Of a stretch of DNA of 64,000 nt, positions 35,700 to 47,436 are shown one piece after another. The stretch is taken from assembly GCA_027625915.1 (NCBI GenBank), contig JANTQA010000012.1:8516501-8580500 (forward strand), in the 5' to 3' direction. Below the pieces are notes generated by a model, which made no database searches, was not told the DNA's origin, and saw only the letters and a program-made list of their open reading frames with translations. Made by a program: the position numbers and the translations under genes. Every line of letters begins with the position of its first letter. Position 1 is the stretch's first letter. This DNA is from Anaeramoeba flamelloides. Lineage: Eukaryota; Metamonada; Anaeramoebidae.

Positions 35700-36450
35700 G
35701 TGGTTAGCGTCACCATAGATTTATCTAAAATCAAAGTATGTTGTAATTGGGTCAAATGATCTTAGTCTGACATGGCTCAAATAGCTCCAAATAATCTATT
35801 TATAAATCTTATTGAACAATAAAATATTAGATTTTTTACTGATGATAACAATTAAAAATTTATTATTTTAAAAATTTTTTTTTCAATTCCTTTTATCAAT
35901 CTCAAAATAATAGAAACTCAAAATAAAGTAATTCTGGTATTTAATAATTCATCTTTAGAACTTCCAAAAGTAACTATTTCTGATATTTTTGTATTTCATA
36001 GATTAACTCAATAATCATCAATATAAAACCAAAAAACTGATTAGTTTTGTTTCTTTTTTAGAAAGTTAATTGTAACATCAATATGTTTGCAATATTTCAG
36101 AAATAATTGGTAAAAAAAATCTATTGGTTATTTATTTTATTTTTGTAAAAACAGTTAAATTTTTTATTAATATACATTTCGCCACAAATTTAAGAAACAT
36201 ATTTTGCAACTATCAAGTCTGAATACTGATAATTAAACCTTTAAATTTGTAGTGAAATGCATATTTTTTCTGAAATTCTTGGAATTTTTTACTAATACAA
36301 GGATCATTTTTTATTGATGAGATAGACTAAAAGTAATACTTTTTACTAATGATTTTTTAGAGACATTTGAACTATGCTTACACTAATGCGAATTACACCC
36401 AATAACAACATATTTTTATTTTATACTTCTCCTTGATAGAAGCTAATCCC
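35700..36450 (-). mobile_element. TTAA-flanked DNA element, whole copy, reverse orientation
   Basis: It begins GTGGTTAGCGTCACCATAG after TAA and ends GAAGCTAATCCC before TTAA (36451-36454). Internal text is the complement of the copies at 10291 and 56143, including the central palindrome (CATTTCGCCACAAATTTAAG against CTTTAAATTTGTAGTGAAATG). It is more diverged than those two copies, and the left TTAA is no longer intact. No coding sequence. Confidence 0.75.
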
Positions 36451-37234
36451 TTAACAATAAATCCTAAACTCTATTTTTTAAGACTCTCAATTTTTTCTCG
36501 TGATAAAATCTTTAAAATACCACACAAAAACCACCTAGCTCTAAATTTTTGAGAATAAAAAATTTAAATTAATTCAAGAAGTGAAGACAGATTAGGTATG
36601 TTTAAAAACTTTTACAGAGAGAAAATTAATGGTCTTATTAATGAATGAAAAGTTATATACAAATAAATACTTGGAAAAAGTTTTTTTTGTTATGGTGTTT
36701 TCGTCTTATTGATTTTTCTTTTTCGTTCCATTTTTTTATTTTTAAATGAAAAAGATAAATCTAATTTTATAATTCATGGTATCAGTGTGTAATTGCATCA
36801 AGACTGTATTTGTAGTCATTACCGAAAATTAATTAACACAGTCTTTGTAGACTTTACAAAGAGATGATCACCCTTGTGCTTGGATCAAATTCTGTTATGG
36901 GGTGTATTATGCAAACTGATGATAATATGATAGTAATCTAGAACTTTTCAATATAGCTAACCCAAATGAAAACAATTAATAATTCACTACCTACTGACTG
37001 ACAAATACTTTTTAATCAAGTTTTTTTTATTTTTATTATTTTAGACTCTCGCTCTACTTGTTTTTGATTTTTTGCTTTTCTTTTTCTTTATCTTGTATTT
37101 GTTTGTTAATTTTTTTTGTTCATTTTTTAATAAGTTGAGATATCCTATGAGTTATAATCTTTCCTACATTATAATTAGGATAAAAAACTCGAAATAAATT
37201 TAGTTTTTCTGGTAAACATGGTTAATTCTGTGGA

Positions 37235-37700
37235 ATTAACGCTCTCGTTTAATGACTAAGTTACCAATTCCACGAATAGCATCAGCACCTTTTGATCCAA
37301 TCTTATTTTAAAATTGAAGGTATGTGTCTCTAAATATTCTCCAATTTGTTCCAAAAAGCATTTTATGAAATTTTTTTAAGGAAAAATGAAGAAAAAATTT
37401 TGATTTGACTCAACTCGAACACCTTGCAAAGAAATATAAAAAATTTAAAAGAAAGATAACCGCATTTTTCTAATCAACAAAATGACTATCATTTAAAACA
37501 TTTTCAATTATCAATTCGAATTTTAAAAGATCACATTATAGATCGTTTTTTGATAATTGAGTTATTGAATTGATCTATTTTCTCCATAAATCAGATCAAT
37601 TCCTTCAAAAGAGTTGTAGTTTTCTCTTAATTTTTATTGATTTTAGTTCTTTTTGTTTTTTCCAAAATTGAAGTTCTCATCAAATGCTTTTACAAATAGT
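37235..37700 (-). pseudogene. Decayed coding stretch, family unknown
   Basis: On the minus strand the text reads strongly like protein in pieces: GADAIRGIGNLVIKRER near 37240-37305, MLFGTNWRIFRDTYLQF near 37320-37370 and YNSFEGIDLIYGENRSIQ near 37555-37610. The pieces do not form one open frame; several breaks separate them. No family is recognised. It may be a host pseudogene or an old element. GC content is a little higher than in the flanks. Confidence 0.35.
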
Positions 37701-39251
37701 ATTTACTCTATTTCATTTTTTAAATTAAAAAGATCAAAACAAAATATATAAAACATCTGTTTTATTTACGTATAATATTTTTTTTATCCTGTTTCTTTCA
37801 AAACCTAATTCTTTGTATCAAGAAAAATTATACGGAGGTTGTGTGTGAAAACTTTTGGGAAATTTTAAATGTAACAATCAAATGGAAAATATATTTGTAA
37901 TGATTAATAAGTTTTTGTAAATTTGGAAAAAAAGTTTAAAAGTTTAATCAAAAAAAAAAAAATTTTCTTTATTGGAAATAGGTATTTTGGTGATTTCAAT
38001 CCAATTCGGAAATTTTTTGGTCTATTTATCCTAATTTTCGGTTGTTTGAAAACATCAACGGATTAGTAATTAAAAATTCACAATTTCTTAGATTTTGACA
38101 ATGAATAATAAATTTTAAAACCCTCTAAAGTGACTCCATATAACTTTTAAAATGTATAGAATATTCTAGACAAAGTGTTATGGTTTTAAAAATTTTTTGA
38201 AAGTAAATTTTTCTCAAAAAACGAATTGTTCCCAATCCTCTTTTTCATATTTGGACCTGACTGAGTAAAAAATTTAAGAAAAATATTTTATTTTTTCCTA
38301 CTGAGATCAAATTTTACAAAAAGTTCTGAGGTAAGAAAATCCCAAAATTCTGATTATAACATGGAACACCAATTTTCAATTTGAAGTACAGTTCTTAAAA
38401 AAATAAAATTATGCCTATTACTGATTTGAATAATAAATTGGGAACAAATTTTCACTTCATTTTCCTTTTACCTTTTTCTCATTTTACAAAAAGAATTTTG
38501 AGAAAGAAAGGGCCCCATGTTTGTGTTATTGACTTGTTTGGTCTGTTTTTAGTGTATGTATATAATATAAAGGGTGAATTGAGAACAAGAAAATGAAATT
38601 AACATTTCAAGAATTGAAAAAAGATCATCAGTTGAAATTTTTTCATTTTTAAATATCACAGACAAGTTTTTTTTTATTATTGCAAATTAATCAACTTTAT
38701 TCTTAATTCAACAAGAAATTACGGTTTTATAAACTTTCACAAAACTTGATTTGGGAAATTGGAATGTTCTCCAATATTTTTTGTTTTTATTTCATTTCCG
38801 TTTTAATTGAACCTTAAAAAAAAAAATACAGGATTGCAGTATGAAAGAATTCTTGTTTGATAAATAAACACCGAAAAAAACCCTTAAGAAATGAACATTG
38901 TTATTTATCTCAAAACAATTGGTTATATCTCAACAATTAATTTTTTTTTTGTTTTGAAAATTAATTTTAAAATTTTATCTTCCATCATCAATTCAAGCCG
39001 AAAAAATAAAATTAAATTAAATTTCAAAAAATATATTTTATAAGGATCAAAACCTCATCTGAAAATAAATTACAAGTCAGTTATTTTTCAAAAAATCAAC
39101 TAAATTATTTATAATAAATGAAAAAGAATTCGAATTTCTAACTTTTTCAAAAAAAAATACCAAATAATTCAAAACCCAACAATTTTAACCTTAAGATCTC
39201 ATAATTAGTAGATTGAACGAAAAATAAAACATTTTTTTGTTTTCTGATCTC
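37701..39251. other. Intergenic DNA upstream of the bZIP gene
   Basis: One 61-codon ATG frame at 38411-38596 is of unclear meaning, because its opposite strand looks equally protein-like. No repeat of the listed families was recognised. Confidence 0.35.
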
Positions 39252-39300
39252 ACTTTTTGTTTTACCTTTCTTTTCTTTTGTTTTACCTTTCTTTTCTTTT
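39252..39300 (+). repeat. Pyrimidine direct repeat just upstream of the bZIP gene
   Basis: TTTTACCTTTCTTTTC occurs twice with TTTTG between, ending about 50 bases before the start codon. It may be part of the promoter or leader, since a T/C-rich leader also precedes the gene at 16625. No regulatory role can be shown from sequence alone. Confidence 0.35.
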
Positions 39301-39351
39301 CCTTTGTTCTTTCAAAAAAAAACTTTTCAGCTAATACAAAAAAAAAAAGCA

Positions 39352-40986
39352 ATGAGCTGTTCATTAAACTTTTCCTTTCAAGACTTCAATAAAAATACTG
39401 ATCCTCTATTTCCCGAAATTGACAATTTGTTGTTTTCGTTTGATCAATTAGAAGAGAGCCTATCAAAAGATAGTCTTTTCCCAACAGAAATTGAAACAAC
39501 ATTTCCTCGAGACGAAACAGATTCGAATAAAGAAGAACAATCACTTAGGGATATCTCTTCACCAAGTTCATCAATTGAGCCAATTTCAATTTCGTCTTCA
39601 CCACTTCTTATTGAATCTGAAATGCGAATACCACAATTAAATCTCCTAAATTCTCTTTTTGACAAAAGCAATCCCCAAAATGAAAATGAAAATGAAAATG
39701 AAAACGAAAACAAAGATGTAAATGAAAACAAAAACAAAAACAACAAACAAATAATCATAGAAGAACCAAAAAATCAAAACAAACAGACTGAGGAGAAAAA
39801 AAAGAGATCCAAATATATCATAAAAAAAGTCATCAAAAGAAAAATCAAAAGAAAAAGAAAACGACAAAGAAAAATGAAAAGCAGTTTTCAACAGGTTGAT
39901 ACCAAAATGGTACGATCCAAAACAGAGTTGAGTGAAGGTGCTATTGAAGAAAGACAAAAATTAGTCAAAATCTCGAATGTTAAGGACGTAAGAAAAATGG
40001 ACGCCAAAGACAAATACCTAAGAAGATTAGAAAAAAACCGAATAAGTGCCAAAAAAGCACGAGAAAAGAAAAAAAACCATTGGTCAAACCTCGAAAAAAA
40101 TTATCTAATCATTAGCCAAGAAAACATCGAGTTAAAAAGCCAATTACAAACAAAAGACGAGGAATTAAAAATGTTAAGACACTTGCTAAAGCAACAACAG
40201 GCCTTTAATAATTCTAATGTTAATAATTATAATAATGCTGGCGAATTATTAAATTCCAATAAATTAGATTTAGAAATCAATGATCAAATTTTGGGTTCCG
40301 GAAAGAAAAAGAAAAGCTTTGGTGACACCCTGAAAAAGTTTACGACAATTCCAAATCACATTCTTCAAAACATAGACGAAAAAGATGAACAAGAACAAAT
40401 AGATACATTGTCTTCAGCAAGGCATTCGAAAAAAGAACAGCAAGTTATAGCAGGGACTTTGTTCCTATTGTTCGTCTTTTTGGGACTTGTTTGCAATTGG
40501 TTGATCCCTGGTCTATCTCTTATCGGAGACGACAATGACAATACTCTGACAATTGACCCCAACCATTTTAAAAGGGATTTCTCAGGAATACCAATAAACA
40601 TCGCTACACAGCGGGGCTTGGTTAGTTTTGGTAACAATCTGGTACCTTCTTCAGATTCAGATTCGGGTGCACATTACAATTATGATTATGACTATGGCTA
40701 TGATTGTGATTACGATTATGATTCTTCGTTCGGAAATAAATGTTATAATTCTCATTTTACCCAATCTGCAATAAGATCATCAGAGAAAAAATTGCAAATT
40801 GAGGCACCCCCATCAATTAGGCTGATTACTCCAGAAACCAGGATACATGAACATATGCAAGCAGGGGCACATACACAACAACAATTAAAAGAGAATACTG
40901 ATATACTCAATAATTCACCAAAGGCAACCACGGATATGGAATATTCCAACATAAATGAGTCTTTAACAACACTTGAAAATAAATAA
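39352..40986 (+). CDS. bZIP transcription factor with a C-terminal membrane segment (ATF6/CREB3-like layout)
   Basis: Single exon, 544 residues from the ATG at 39352, the first Met in frame. The N-terminal 200 residues are acidic and Ser-rich and then very basic (KRKIKRKRKRQRK). The bZIP lies at about 222-285. Its basic region is NRISAKKAR followed nine residues later by the first Leu, giving the exact N-x7-R-x9-L spacing. The zipper positions are Leu, Ile, Leu, Lys, Leu. At about 365-391 a continuous hydrophobic stretch (VIAGTLFLLFVFLGLVCNWL and on) is long enough to span a membrane, and it contains Asn and Pro. The 150-residue tail is Tyr/Asp-rich and would lie in the ER lumen. About 30 residues past the span, RGLV (421-424) resembles a site-1 protease site. 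In ATF6 and CREB3 proteins such a layout allows release of the DNA-binding part by proteolysis under ER stress. The bZIP call is firm; membrane anchoring and processing are inference. Confidence 0.9.
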   Translation: MSCSLNFSFQDFNKNTDPLFPEIDNLLFSFDQLEESLSKDSLFPTEIETTFPRDETDSNKEEQSLRDISSPSSSIEPISISSSPLLIESEMRIPQLNLLNSLFDKSNPQNENENENENENKDVNENKNKNNKQIIIEEPKNQNKQTEEKKKRSKYIIKKVIKRKIKRKRKRQRKMKSSFQQVDTKMVRSKTELSEGAIEERQKLVKISNVKDVRKMDAKDKYLRRLEKNRISAKKAREKKKNHWSNLEKNYLIISQENIELKSQLQTKDEELKMLRHLLKQQQAFNNSNVNNYNNAGELLNSNKLDLEINDQILGSGKKKKSFGDTLKKFTTIPNHILQNIDEKDEQEQIDTLSSARHSKKEQQVIAGTLFLLFVFLGLVCNWLIPGLSLIGDDNDNTLTIDPNHFKRDFSGIPINIATQRGLVSFGNNLVPSSDSDSGAHYNYDYDYGYDCDYDYDSSFGNKCYNSHFTQSAIRSSEKKLQIEAPPSIRLITPETRIHEHMQAGAHTQQQLKENTDILNNSPKATTDMEYSNINESLTTLENK

Positions 40987-42551
40987 AGAATGTATTTTTC
41001 TTTTACAACAAGTTTAAAATCTTTTGAAAATTTTGTATCAATTAATTTTTTTTTCCTTTTTTATAAAATTTTTCTAATATTTCTTTTAATTTTTAACAAT
41101 AAAAAATATTATAGAATCGATAATTAAAATTTATTGTTTTATTTTATTATTTTTCGGTAATGTTTACAATTTTCAAATTTAGATAAAGTAGTACATAATT
41201 TTTTTTTAGAAAACAAAAAACTTCAAAAAGAAAAAAAAAATCAAAAAAAGGGTAGTAGATTTTTGAACAAAAAAAGACCCCGGCTTAACTTTGGAGCTAT
41301 CTAACCTTATTGTGATTAAAAAAAGTTATTATAATTTTTTTTTTTTTCATTTTCCATTTGTTACATTGATGAAAAACACTTTTAAAACAGCTCATTTCAA
41401 AGAATTTTTCTGAGAATAATTCATTTAACAAAGTTTTTTTTCATTTTGTTAATAAAATACTTTGTTCAATACTTGGTTAAAAAATTCAAAAATGGAAAAG
41501 GAATTTTAAAAAAATTAAAAAGATTAACGTGGATTAATTGATATTTAGAACAAAGATTTTTATCCATACTAATTATCACTATTTAATTCTTAATAATTAT
41601 TTTTTAGTAGATTTGACAATATCTTTGCTAAGTGAGTGATAACCTTTCAAAAATTATAATTATTATTATTAAAAATATGATCTTTTAGAAAATCACACTA
41701 TTCCTTAAAATCTAGATATTCAATAAAAATAATGATAAATTTCAAAATATAATGGTTTTAGGGCACTCTCCATTTGATAGTTAAAGTCTTTTAGGACTAA
41801 TTCAAAAATATTTTCACAAATAAAAGTTTGAACAAAAAAGAGAATCTGTGAAAAAAAAGTTTGTCTTTGAAAAAACAACAAAAAAAGAAACTGGATTCAA
41901 TCAAGCATCAGATCAAGATTTTTCATAGTATTTTATTTTGATTTGGTTTACAAACATATTGATCGTTCCTTTAAATCTACAAATCTAATAAAAAGGGTGA
42001 ATAAATAGTTTCTTAGTCAATTGTAGTGTTATAAATTGAGTTGAATAAAAGAACATCTAAAACAACCAACCCTTCACAAGTTCTTCAATGAGTGTGTTCT
42101 TTTGTTAAAACATTTTCAATATAGTCAGAAAAAGCTGAAAGAGGTTATGTATAACTTTCCAAAACTTTCTCTGTAACCTAGCCATATTTTCACCAATTAT
42201 TGAGATTTTTTGTACAATTATTGTTTACTTTTTTTTCTTCTTATTATTTTTCTTCTTCTCAATATATTTGGTTATGTACATAAAACACTACTAGATTTTA
42301 TAAGGTTTTTGATTGATCGATCACCAAAAAGAAGGAAAATTACTCTTTATTCTTTTTTTGGTTATTTAACTTGTGAAGTTAATAAATCCATTTAAAAAAA
42401 AAACACATCTATTTTATATTCAAGTTTATTGTTGGATTGGAGTTATTATTAGTTTGATTCTAAAATAAGCAGGAGATTTTATATTTTGTTAAAAAAAAAA
42501 ATGAAAAGAAGGAATTTTTTTTTTTTCACATCGAAAAATCACAAGCTTTTT
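40987..42551. other. AT-rich intergenic DNA up to the LINE insertion
   Basis: Between the bZIP stop and the LINE no exon-like or RNA-like feature is visible. A 61-codon frame at 42210-42395 is unsupported. Confidence 0.45.
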
Positions 42552-44880
42552 GATTAACAGAGTTTATGAGAATAAAAAGAGTTGATAAAAGAAATTAAAG
42601 ATAGAAATAATAATAAGTATCGAAAACTAATTGATCAAATTAATATGGAATTCGAAAGTAATTATAATTTTTGGAAAAAACTTAGCCGGATAAGAGAATC
42701 TTCAAAAAAAATGATTTTAAATAATAATAATTTGGAAAAATCCTATTTTAATTATGTCAAATCAATAAGTAAAAAAACCAAAAAAATATATAATAAATTT
42801 TATAAAAAATTATTATTTAGATAAAGAATATTTATTTGATTTAGAAATTAAAGAAATATTCTCAGTTGCCAAAATCGAAGAATTAATTAAATATCAGAAA
42901 AATAAATCAGTTCAAGATTTTGACAAAATTAAACATTATAAATCAAGTAAAAATCAAAGTAAAGAATTTTATTTAAATTATGAAAATTTTCTAATTACAA
43001 TTCAAAAAATATTTCTAAATTGGATACAAGATATTTCTCAAAAAAATATTAATTTTATCAAAAAAAGAAATATATTATTCATTCATAAATCAGGAGATGA
43101 GGGGGGGCCACTTAATTATCGACCCATTTCCATAAACAAAACACTCCCAATATTTTTTCTTAAATTATTATATGCTGGGATACAAGATTCTTGGGGCATA
43201 GTATCAAAAAAACAATTTGGATTTAAGAAAAAATTAGATACACAGATTGCTGTTTTGAATTTATTATATAAATATAAAAAAATTATACAAAAAAAAAAGA
43301 AAAATGAAAATGTATATATTGTTACAATTGATATTCAAAATTTTTTTTGACTCTATTCATCATTCATTGATTTATCACTCAATTTAAAAATTTATCAAAA
43401 ATGAAATTTTAAAACTGTTTCTACTTGCTTATTACTCAAAGGAAGGAATAGGTGTTTACCAAGGAGATCCATTATCTCCTCTATTATTTGGTTTTATTTC
43501 TCATTTTCTTTTAGAAAAAATCAATTCACTAGCAATACACATACAGATTTTTGCTGATGATTTGATATTAATAATGAAAGGATCAATGATTGAAATAAAT
43601 TATCAATTACAAAAAATATATAAAATAATACAGTCAGTTTCGTTTTTAAGGCACAAACTTTCTACGAAATTTAAGGCACAAAAAAAATCTCAAATTAAGG
43701 CACATGATTTCAAATTCTAGTAAAATAATTTGTGAAAATTAAAATTCTAAAAAATTGTGCCTTAATTTGAGATTTTTTTGTGCCTTAAATTTCGTTGAAA
43801 CTTTGTGCCTTAAATGTGAAACTGACTGTAAAAGATTTTGGAATGAATCCAAATGATGATAAAACAAAAAAAAACCCTAATACCAAAAGAAATTTTATAT
43901 CTTGGTATTTGGTTAGACAAAAAAACTCATCTAAAATTTAACTTTGAAAAGGTCAATAATAATTTTGAAAAAATCCTACATATTTTTAAAGAAAGGAATT
44001 TTTCTAATAGGTTAAAAATTCAATTCTTTAAAGCCGTTTTACATAGTCAACTATTATATGGGTTGGAGATATTTGACTTTACAGAATCCGATTTCAAAAA
44101 AATTGATATTTGGATTAATAAGAAAATCACAGAATCGCTTTTAATAAACCCGCATTCCCCAAGACTTATCTATAAAACTGGAGCAAAAATTGATTTGGCA
44201 AGAATCAAAATTTACAAAAGAAAATTCAAATTAATTCAAAAATTAAAAATTTTGGGATTTTATAAATTAATAAATCTTCTCCCCTTCAGAGAAAAAGAAA
44301 CAGAAAACATTAATTGGAAAGCTCGAAATTTAAAAGAATTAGAATCTGAACTCGAAGTTTACAGAATTAATCAATTAAAAAATAGTCCAAGTTGGAAAGT
44401 ACACAATTATTTGAAAATAATTTTGATACAGGAAAATATTAACAAACAGCAAAAATATTTAAAATGGAAGTGTTCAACTTCTATTCTAAAGTTAAGAAAT
44501 TATACAAATTATCTTAATAGATATTCTTATTTTATGAACAAAAATAAATCACAATTTTGTCAATTGTGTAAAATAAATAAAGATTTGGATATCATTGAAG
44601 ATTTGTATCATTTTCTCTGGAACTGTCCAGCCTATGAAAATAATCGGAAAATCTGGATTTCTGAATTAGAAAAAAATAATTTTTCACGTATTTTAAATAA
44701 TAATAATATTTATAATATTATTAATAAACAAGATTCAATATCTTTATTAGCTTTAGTAAATAATAAGACTATGTTTGAATCTATTATACGATTTCCAAAT
44801 TCAAGTTTAGGAATTCGGGCAAACAAGAGGAATTCTAAACTCCTCCCTTAAATTACAATAAAAAAAAAATAAAAAAAAAA
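42552..44880 (+). mobile_element. 5'-truncated LINE (non-LTR retrotransposon) with reverse transcriptase remains
   Basis: The 13-base target duplication is TCACAAGCTTTTT at 42539-42551 and TCCCAAGCTTTTT at 44881-44893, with one mismatch. An A-rich tail lies before the right copy. Translated pieces follow the order of a LINE ORF2: an N-terminal helical part (42582-42824), HKSGDEGGPLNYRPISI, FGFKKKLDTQIAVLNLLYKY, VTIDIQNFF (catalytic Asp), YQGDPLSPLLFGF and FADDLIL (catalytic Asp pair). The last part is the 332-codon frame at 43853-44851. It contains EILYLGIWLDKK and a C-terminal Cys/His knuckle, CQLCKINKDLDI...HFLWNC. Frame breaks include one at the T run near 43342 and one in the A run near 43867, and there is a stop near 43383. 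The endonuclease part is absent. A 198-bp MITE sits inside. The copy is dead. Confidence 0.88.
43631..43828. mobile_element. 198-bp MITE inside the LINE, TA duplication
   Basis: It begins CAGTCAGTTTCGTTTTTAAG and ends TTAAATGTGAAACTGACTG, with TA on both sides (43629-43630 and 43829-43830). The arms pair over about 75 bp through repeated AAGGCACAAA units. The LINE frame before it continues after it (KDFGMNPNDD), so the insertion postdates the LINE. A related copy lies at 55979-56933. Confidence 0.9.
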
Positions 44881-44893
44881 TCCCAAGCTTTTT

Positions 44894-45874
44894 ATAATAA
44901 TTTAGGACTCCCAAAACTTCCAAATACTTAAAGGTACTTTGTACCCTTTAAAGTGGTTTATAACATTTTTAGGGGGTGCGAAAGTCGTTTATTTTCTAAA
45001 ATTTATCTGTATTTTTAGTATTGTGATTTCAAAAAAATAATTTTCTTGATCGTGATTTAATATTTTTTTATCGATAATGTGGAATATTACCATTTTTTAA
45101 TTTTTCTCAATAAAGTTTGGCTAATAGTGGTTGTTTAGTATTGTTTCTAATTTATTGCTGATCACGATTTTATTGTTAATATTGTGATAATACAACTCAT
45201 CATCAAAACCTTTATTAAAAAAGTTACATGAAAAAAAAATGATAAAATTTATTTTAAAATATTTAATTAAAATTCCTTATAATATTAAGTTGAAATAGTC
45301 ATCTGGTTATTAGTTATGAATTTATTGTTCTTTATAATTTGGTTTGTTTACTTTGTGTTAAGACATTGTGTTTAATTATAAATCTGAAAGTTTCTAATAA
45401 AAATTGATTATGATTTTTTTTAGGTGTTGAAATTGGCAATTATTTTTGACTAATTGGTTCTATAAATTATTTTTTTAGAGCTCCAATCTTGATAATTTTT
45501 CTGAGAGAAGGAAAAAAAAACAATTAAACTCTTTTTCAGTTGTGTTGTGGTGAATATTATATATATATATATATGAAAGTCTTAAAAAATAATCTATTTT
45601 AAGATATTACTCTTCACACTTTTGAAGAATTTTTCTTATTAAGTATACATTTTTTTTCTCCTAGAAAACTATTACAAACTATCCTAATTTTATGAAATTT
45701 GTTCTATTATTATGTAATGTGTTATTAATAAAAATGATTTGAACATATCTCAATTAAATATAAAGAATTATTACATTTTTTTAACTTTTTGACAATTTTG
45801 TAAAAAATAGTTAATTGCCAACTTTCATGAATTTTCTTACAAAAGCAAGGAAAAACTAAAGAAATTTTTTTTTT
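44894..45874. other. AT-rich intergenic DNA
   Basis: A TA microsatellite lies at about 45556-45575. No gene or repeat family was recognised. Confidence 0.45.
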
Positions 45875-46195
45875 CCCTCCTGGTAAAAATTTTTATACCA
45901 AATTATTTAAAAGCTTGTGTGTGCAATCTAAAGAACAAATCAAATAATTGGAATGGATTGGGTGTTGACTTTTTACAAGTTAATTCTAATTGCCCCCATT
46001 CCCAAGTAAATTTTGAAATTTATTGTAAAAATCTAGCTGTTGATCAATTGAAACTAATAATCGTAGAAAAAAAAAACAAATTTTAACAAGAGTTCTTGTA
46101 TCGGCCTTCTTTTGTACGAAATATGAAGTTGGTTAGAAAATAGTTTCCAATGGGCGAAAAAATTCAAGTTGCTCTTCAATTCACTTTAGTTTTTT
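45875..46195 (+). pseudogene. Decayed coding stretch, family unknown
   Basis: One frame reads ACVCNLKNKSNNWNGLGVDF and continues LQVNSNCPHSQVNFEIYCKN, QLKLIIVEKKNKF, FLYRPSFVRNMKLVRK and GEKIQVALQFTLVF. A few stops lie between these pieces. Composition and residue variety are those of a protein. I do not recognise the family. It may be the remains of a host gene or an old element. Confidence 0.35.
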
Positions 46196-46717
46196 AAAAG
46201 GTAATTTAAGGGTATTGTTATTTGTGGTGAATTTGCTCGACAATCATGAGGCGGATTGAAACTTAAAAATATTATTATGAAATTGAACTTCTTTTGATTG
46301 ACAAAATTCAAATAAATTGAAAAAAAGAAAGTTTCTTAGATCCTAATGGCAAAAAATAAATTCCAAAAAATCAAATTTAAAAAAAAAATTACTTATTTCT
46401 ATTTTTAAATTTACATTGGGGTAAATTTCTTTAATTTAAAACTAATTGTTTTTATAAGTATGCCATCGATTTAATCTAATTTATGAATAGATTGGAACTC
46501 TTATATTTGGCATACTAAGGAATTTGTTAGATCCTTGGAAAAATAACAACATATTTCTAAATAGTGAAAAATAAGAAAAAAACAATTCTTAAAGATCTCA
46601 AAAAGTGAAACTTCGAAAATAATACAGCTGTTTTCCAAAATGAAATATTCTAATCATTCTCATTGGAAATAGAGTTTTGATCTTGGGCACTTTTTTCGGA
46701 AAGTATAATCTCTTTTT

Positions 46718-47245
46718 TGATTTTTGATTTTTGTAAACTCCATTTCAAAATCAAAATCAATTTTTAAAGAAAAATATTTTTAATAATTGAAGTTATCTAT
46801 TATAATATAAAAATTTCGATTTTCAAGTTCGGTTCTATACTCAAGAGATATTTATTTTTTGTCTAAAAATAAAAGAAAAAAAAATAAAAAAATAAAATTA
46901 GAAATAATTGGGACATTTATTTTAAAAGAAGCATTACATAAAAAAAAAAAAAACAGTATTTAAACAATTAGTAAAATCCCTTTATTGATTCTCCTTCCAT
47001 TGGGATAACGAAATCTAAACTCTTTTTCAGATTTGAACCCAATTTTTTCATTAATTCATCTTTTAATTCTTACAAATTTTTCATTTTCATTTTCCATTCT
47101 AACAAAACACTGTCGAAAAAATAAAAAAAAGAAAAAATGATTTATTTGCAAACTTTTCATTGTGTGGGAAAAACTTCAAAACGATACAAAAGCAATTCAA
47201 ACTCCAAATGTAAAATGGGCCATTTATTATGAAATTTGGTTTAGT
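46718..47245 (-). repeat. Dispersed repeat D, copy 1, with a remnant short frame
   Basis: About 530 bp that is the inverted counterpart of 57052-57545. Shared text includes GAATTGCTTTTGTATC, CACAATGAAAAGTTTGCAAA, ATGGAAAATGAAAATGAAAA and GAAGGAGAATCAATAAA. In this copy (minus strand) the frame reads ELKDELMKKLGSNLKKSLDF and VIPMEGESIKGFY before a stop, aligned residue by residue with the other copy. Confidence 0.65.
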
Positions 47246-47436
47246 AATTCACTCCTTATACCTCGGTTAGTTTTTTATTGGTATTAGGCACTCATAAAAA
47301 TACCAAAAATTTTTTTTATCAATTAGGAAAATTATTTTTAAACAAAAACGACTGTACCGTTAATTATTAATTAACTTTTTTTGTGATTTAAACAATCTAA
47401 ACAATCCAAAATATACAAACAAAAAAGTCAGATTTA

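Noticed and set aside
36797-36910. Possible C/D-box snoRNA (GAGATGATCACCC ... AACTGATG)
   Set aside because: The C box has a mismatch, no terminal stem forms, and the complementary strand looks partly protein-like.
37205-37300. Hairpin GTGGAATT...AATTCCAC as a structured RNA
   Set aside because: The stem is only 8 bp with a long spacer, and the same bases are better explained as decayed coding sequence.
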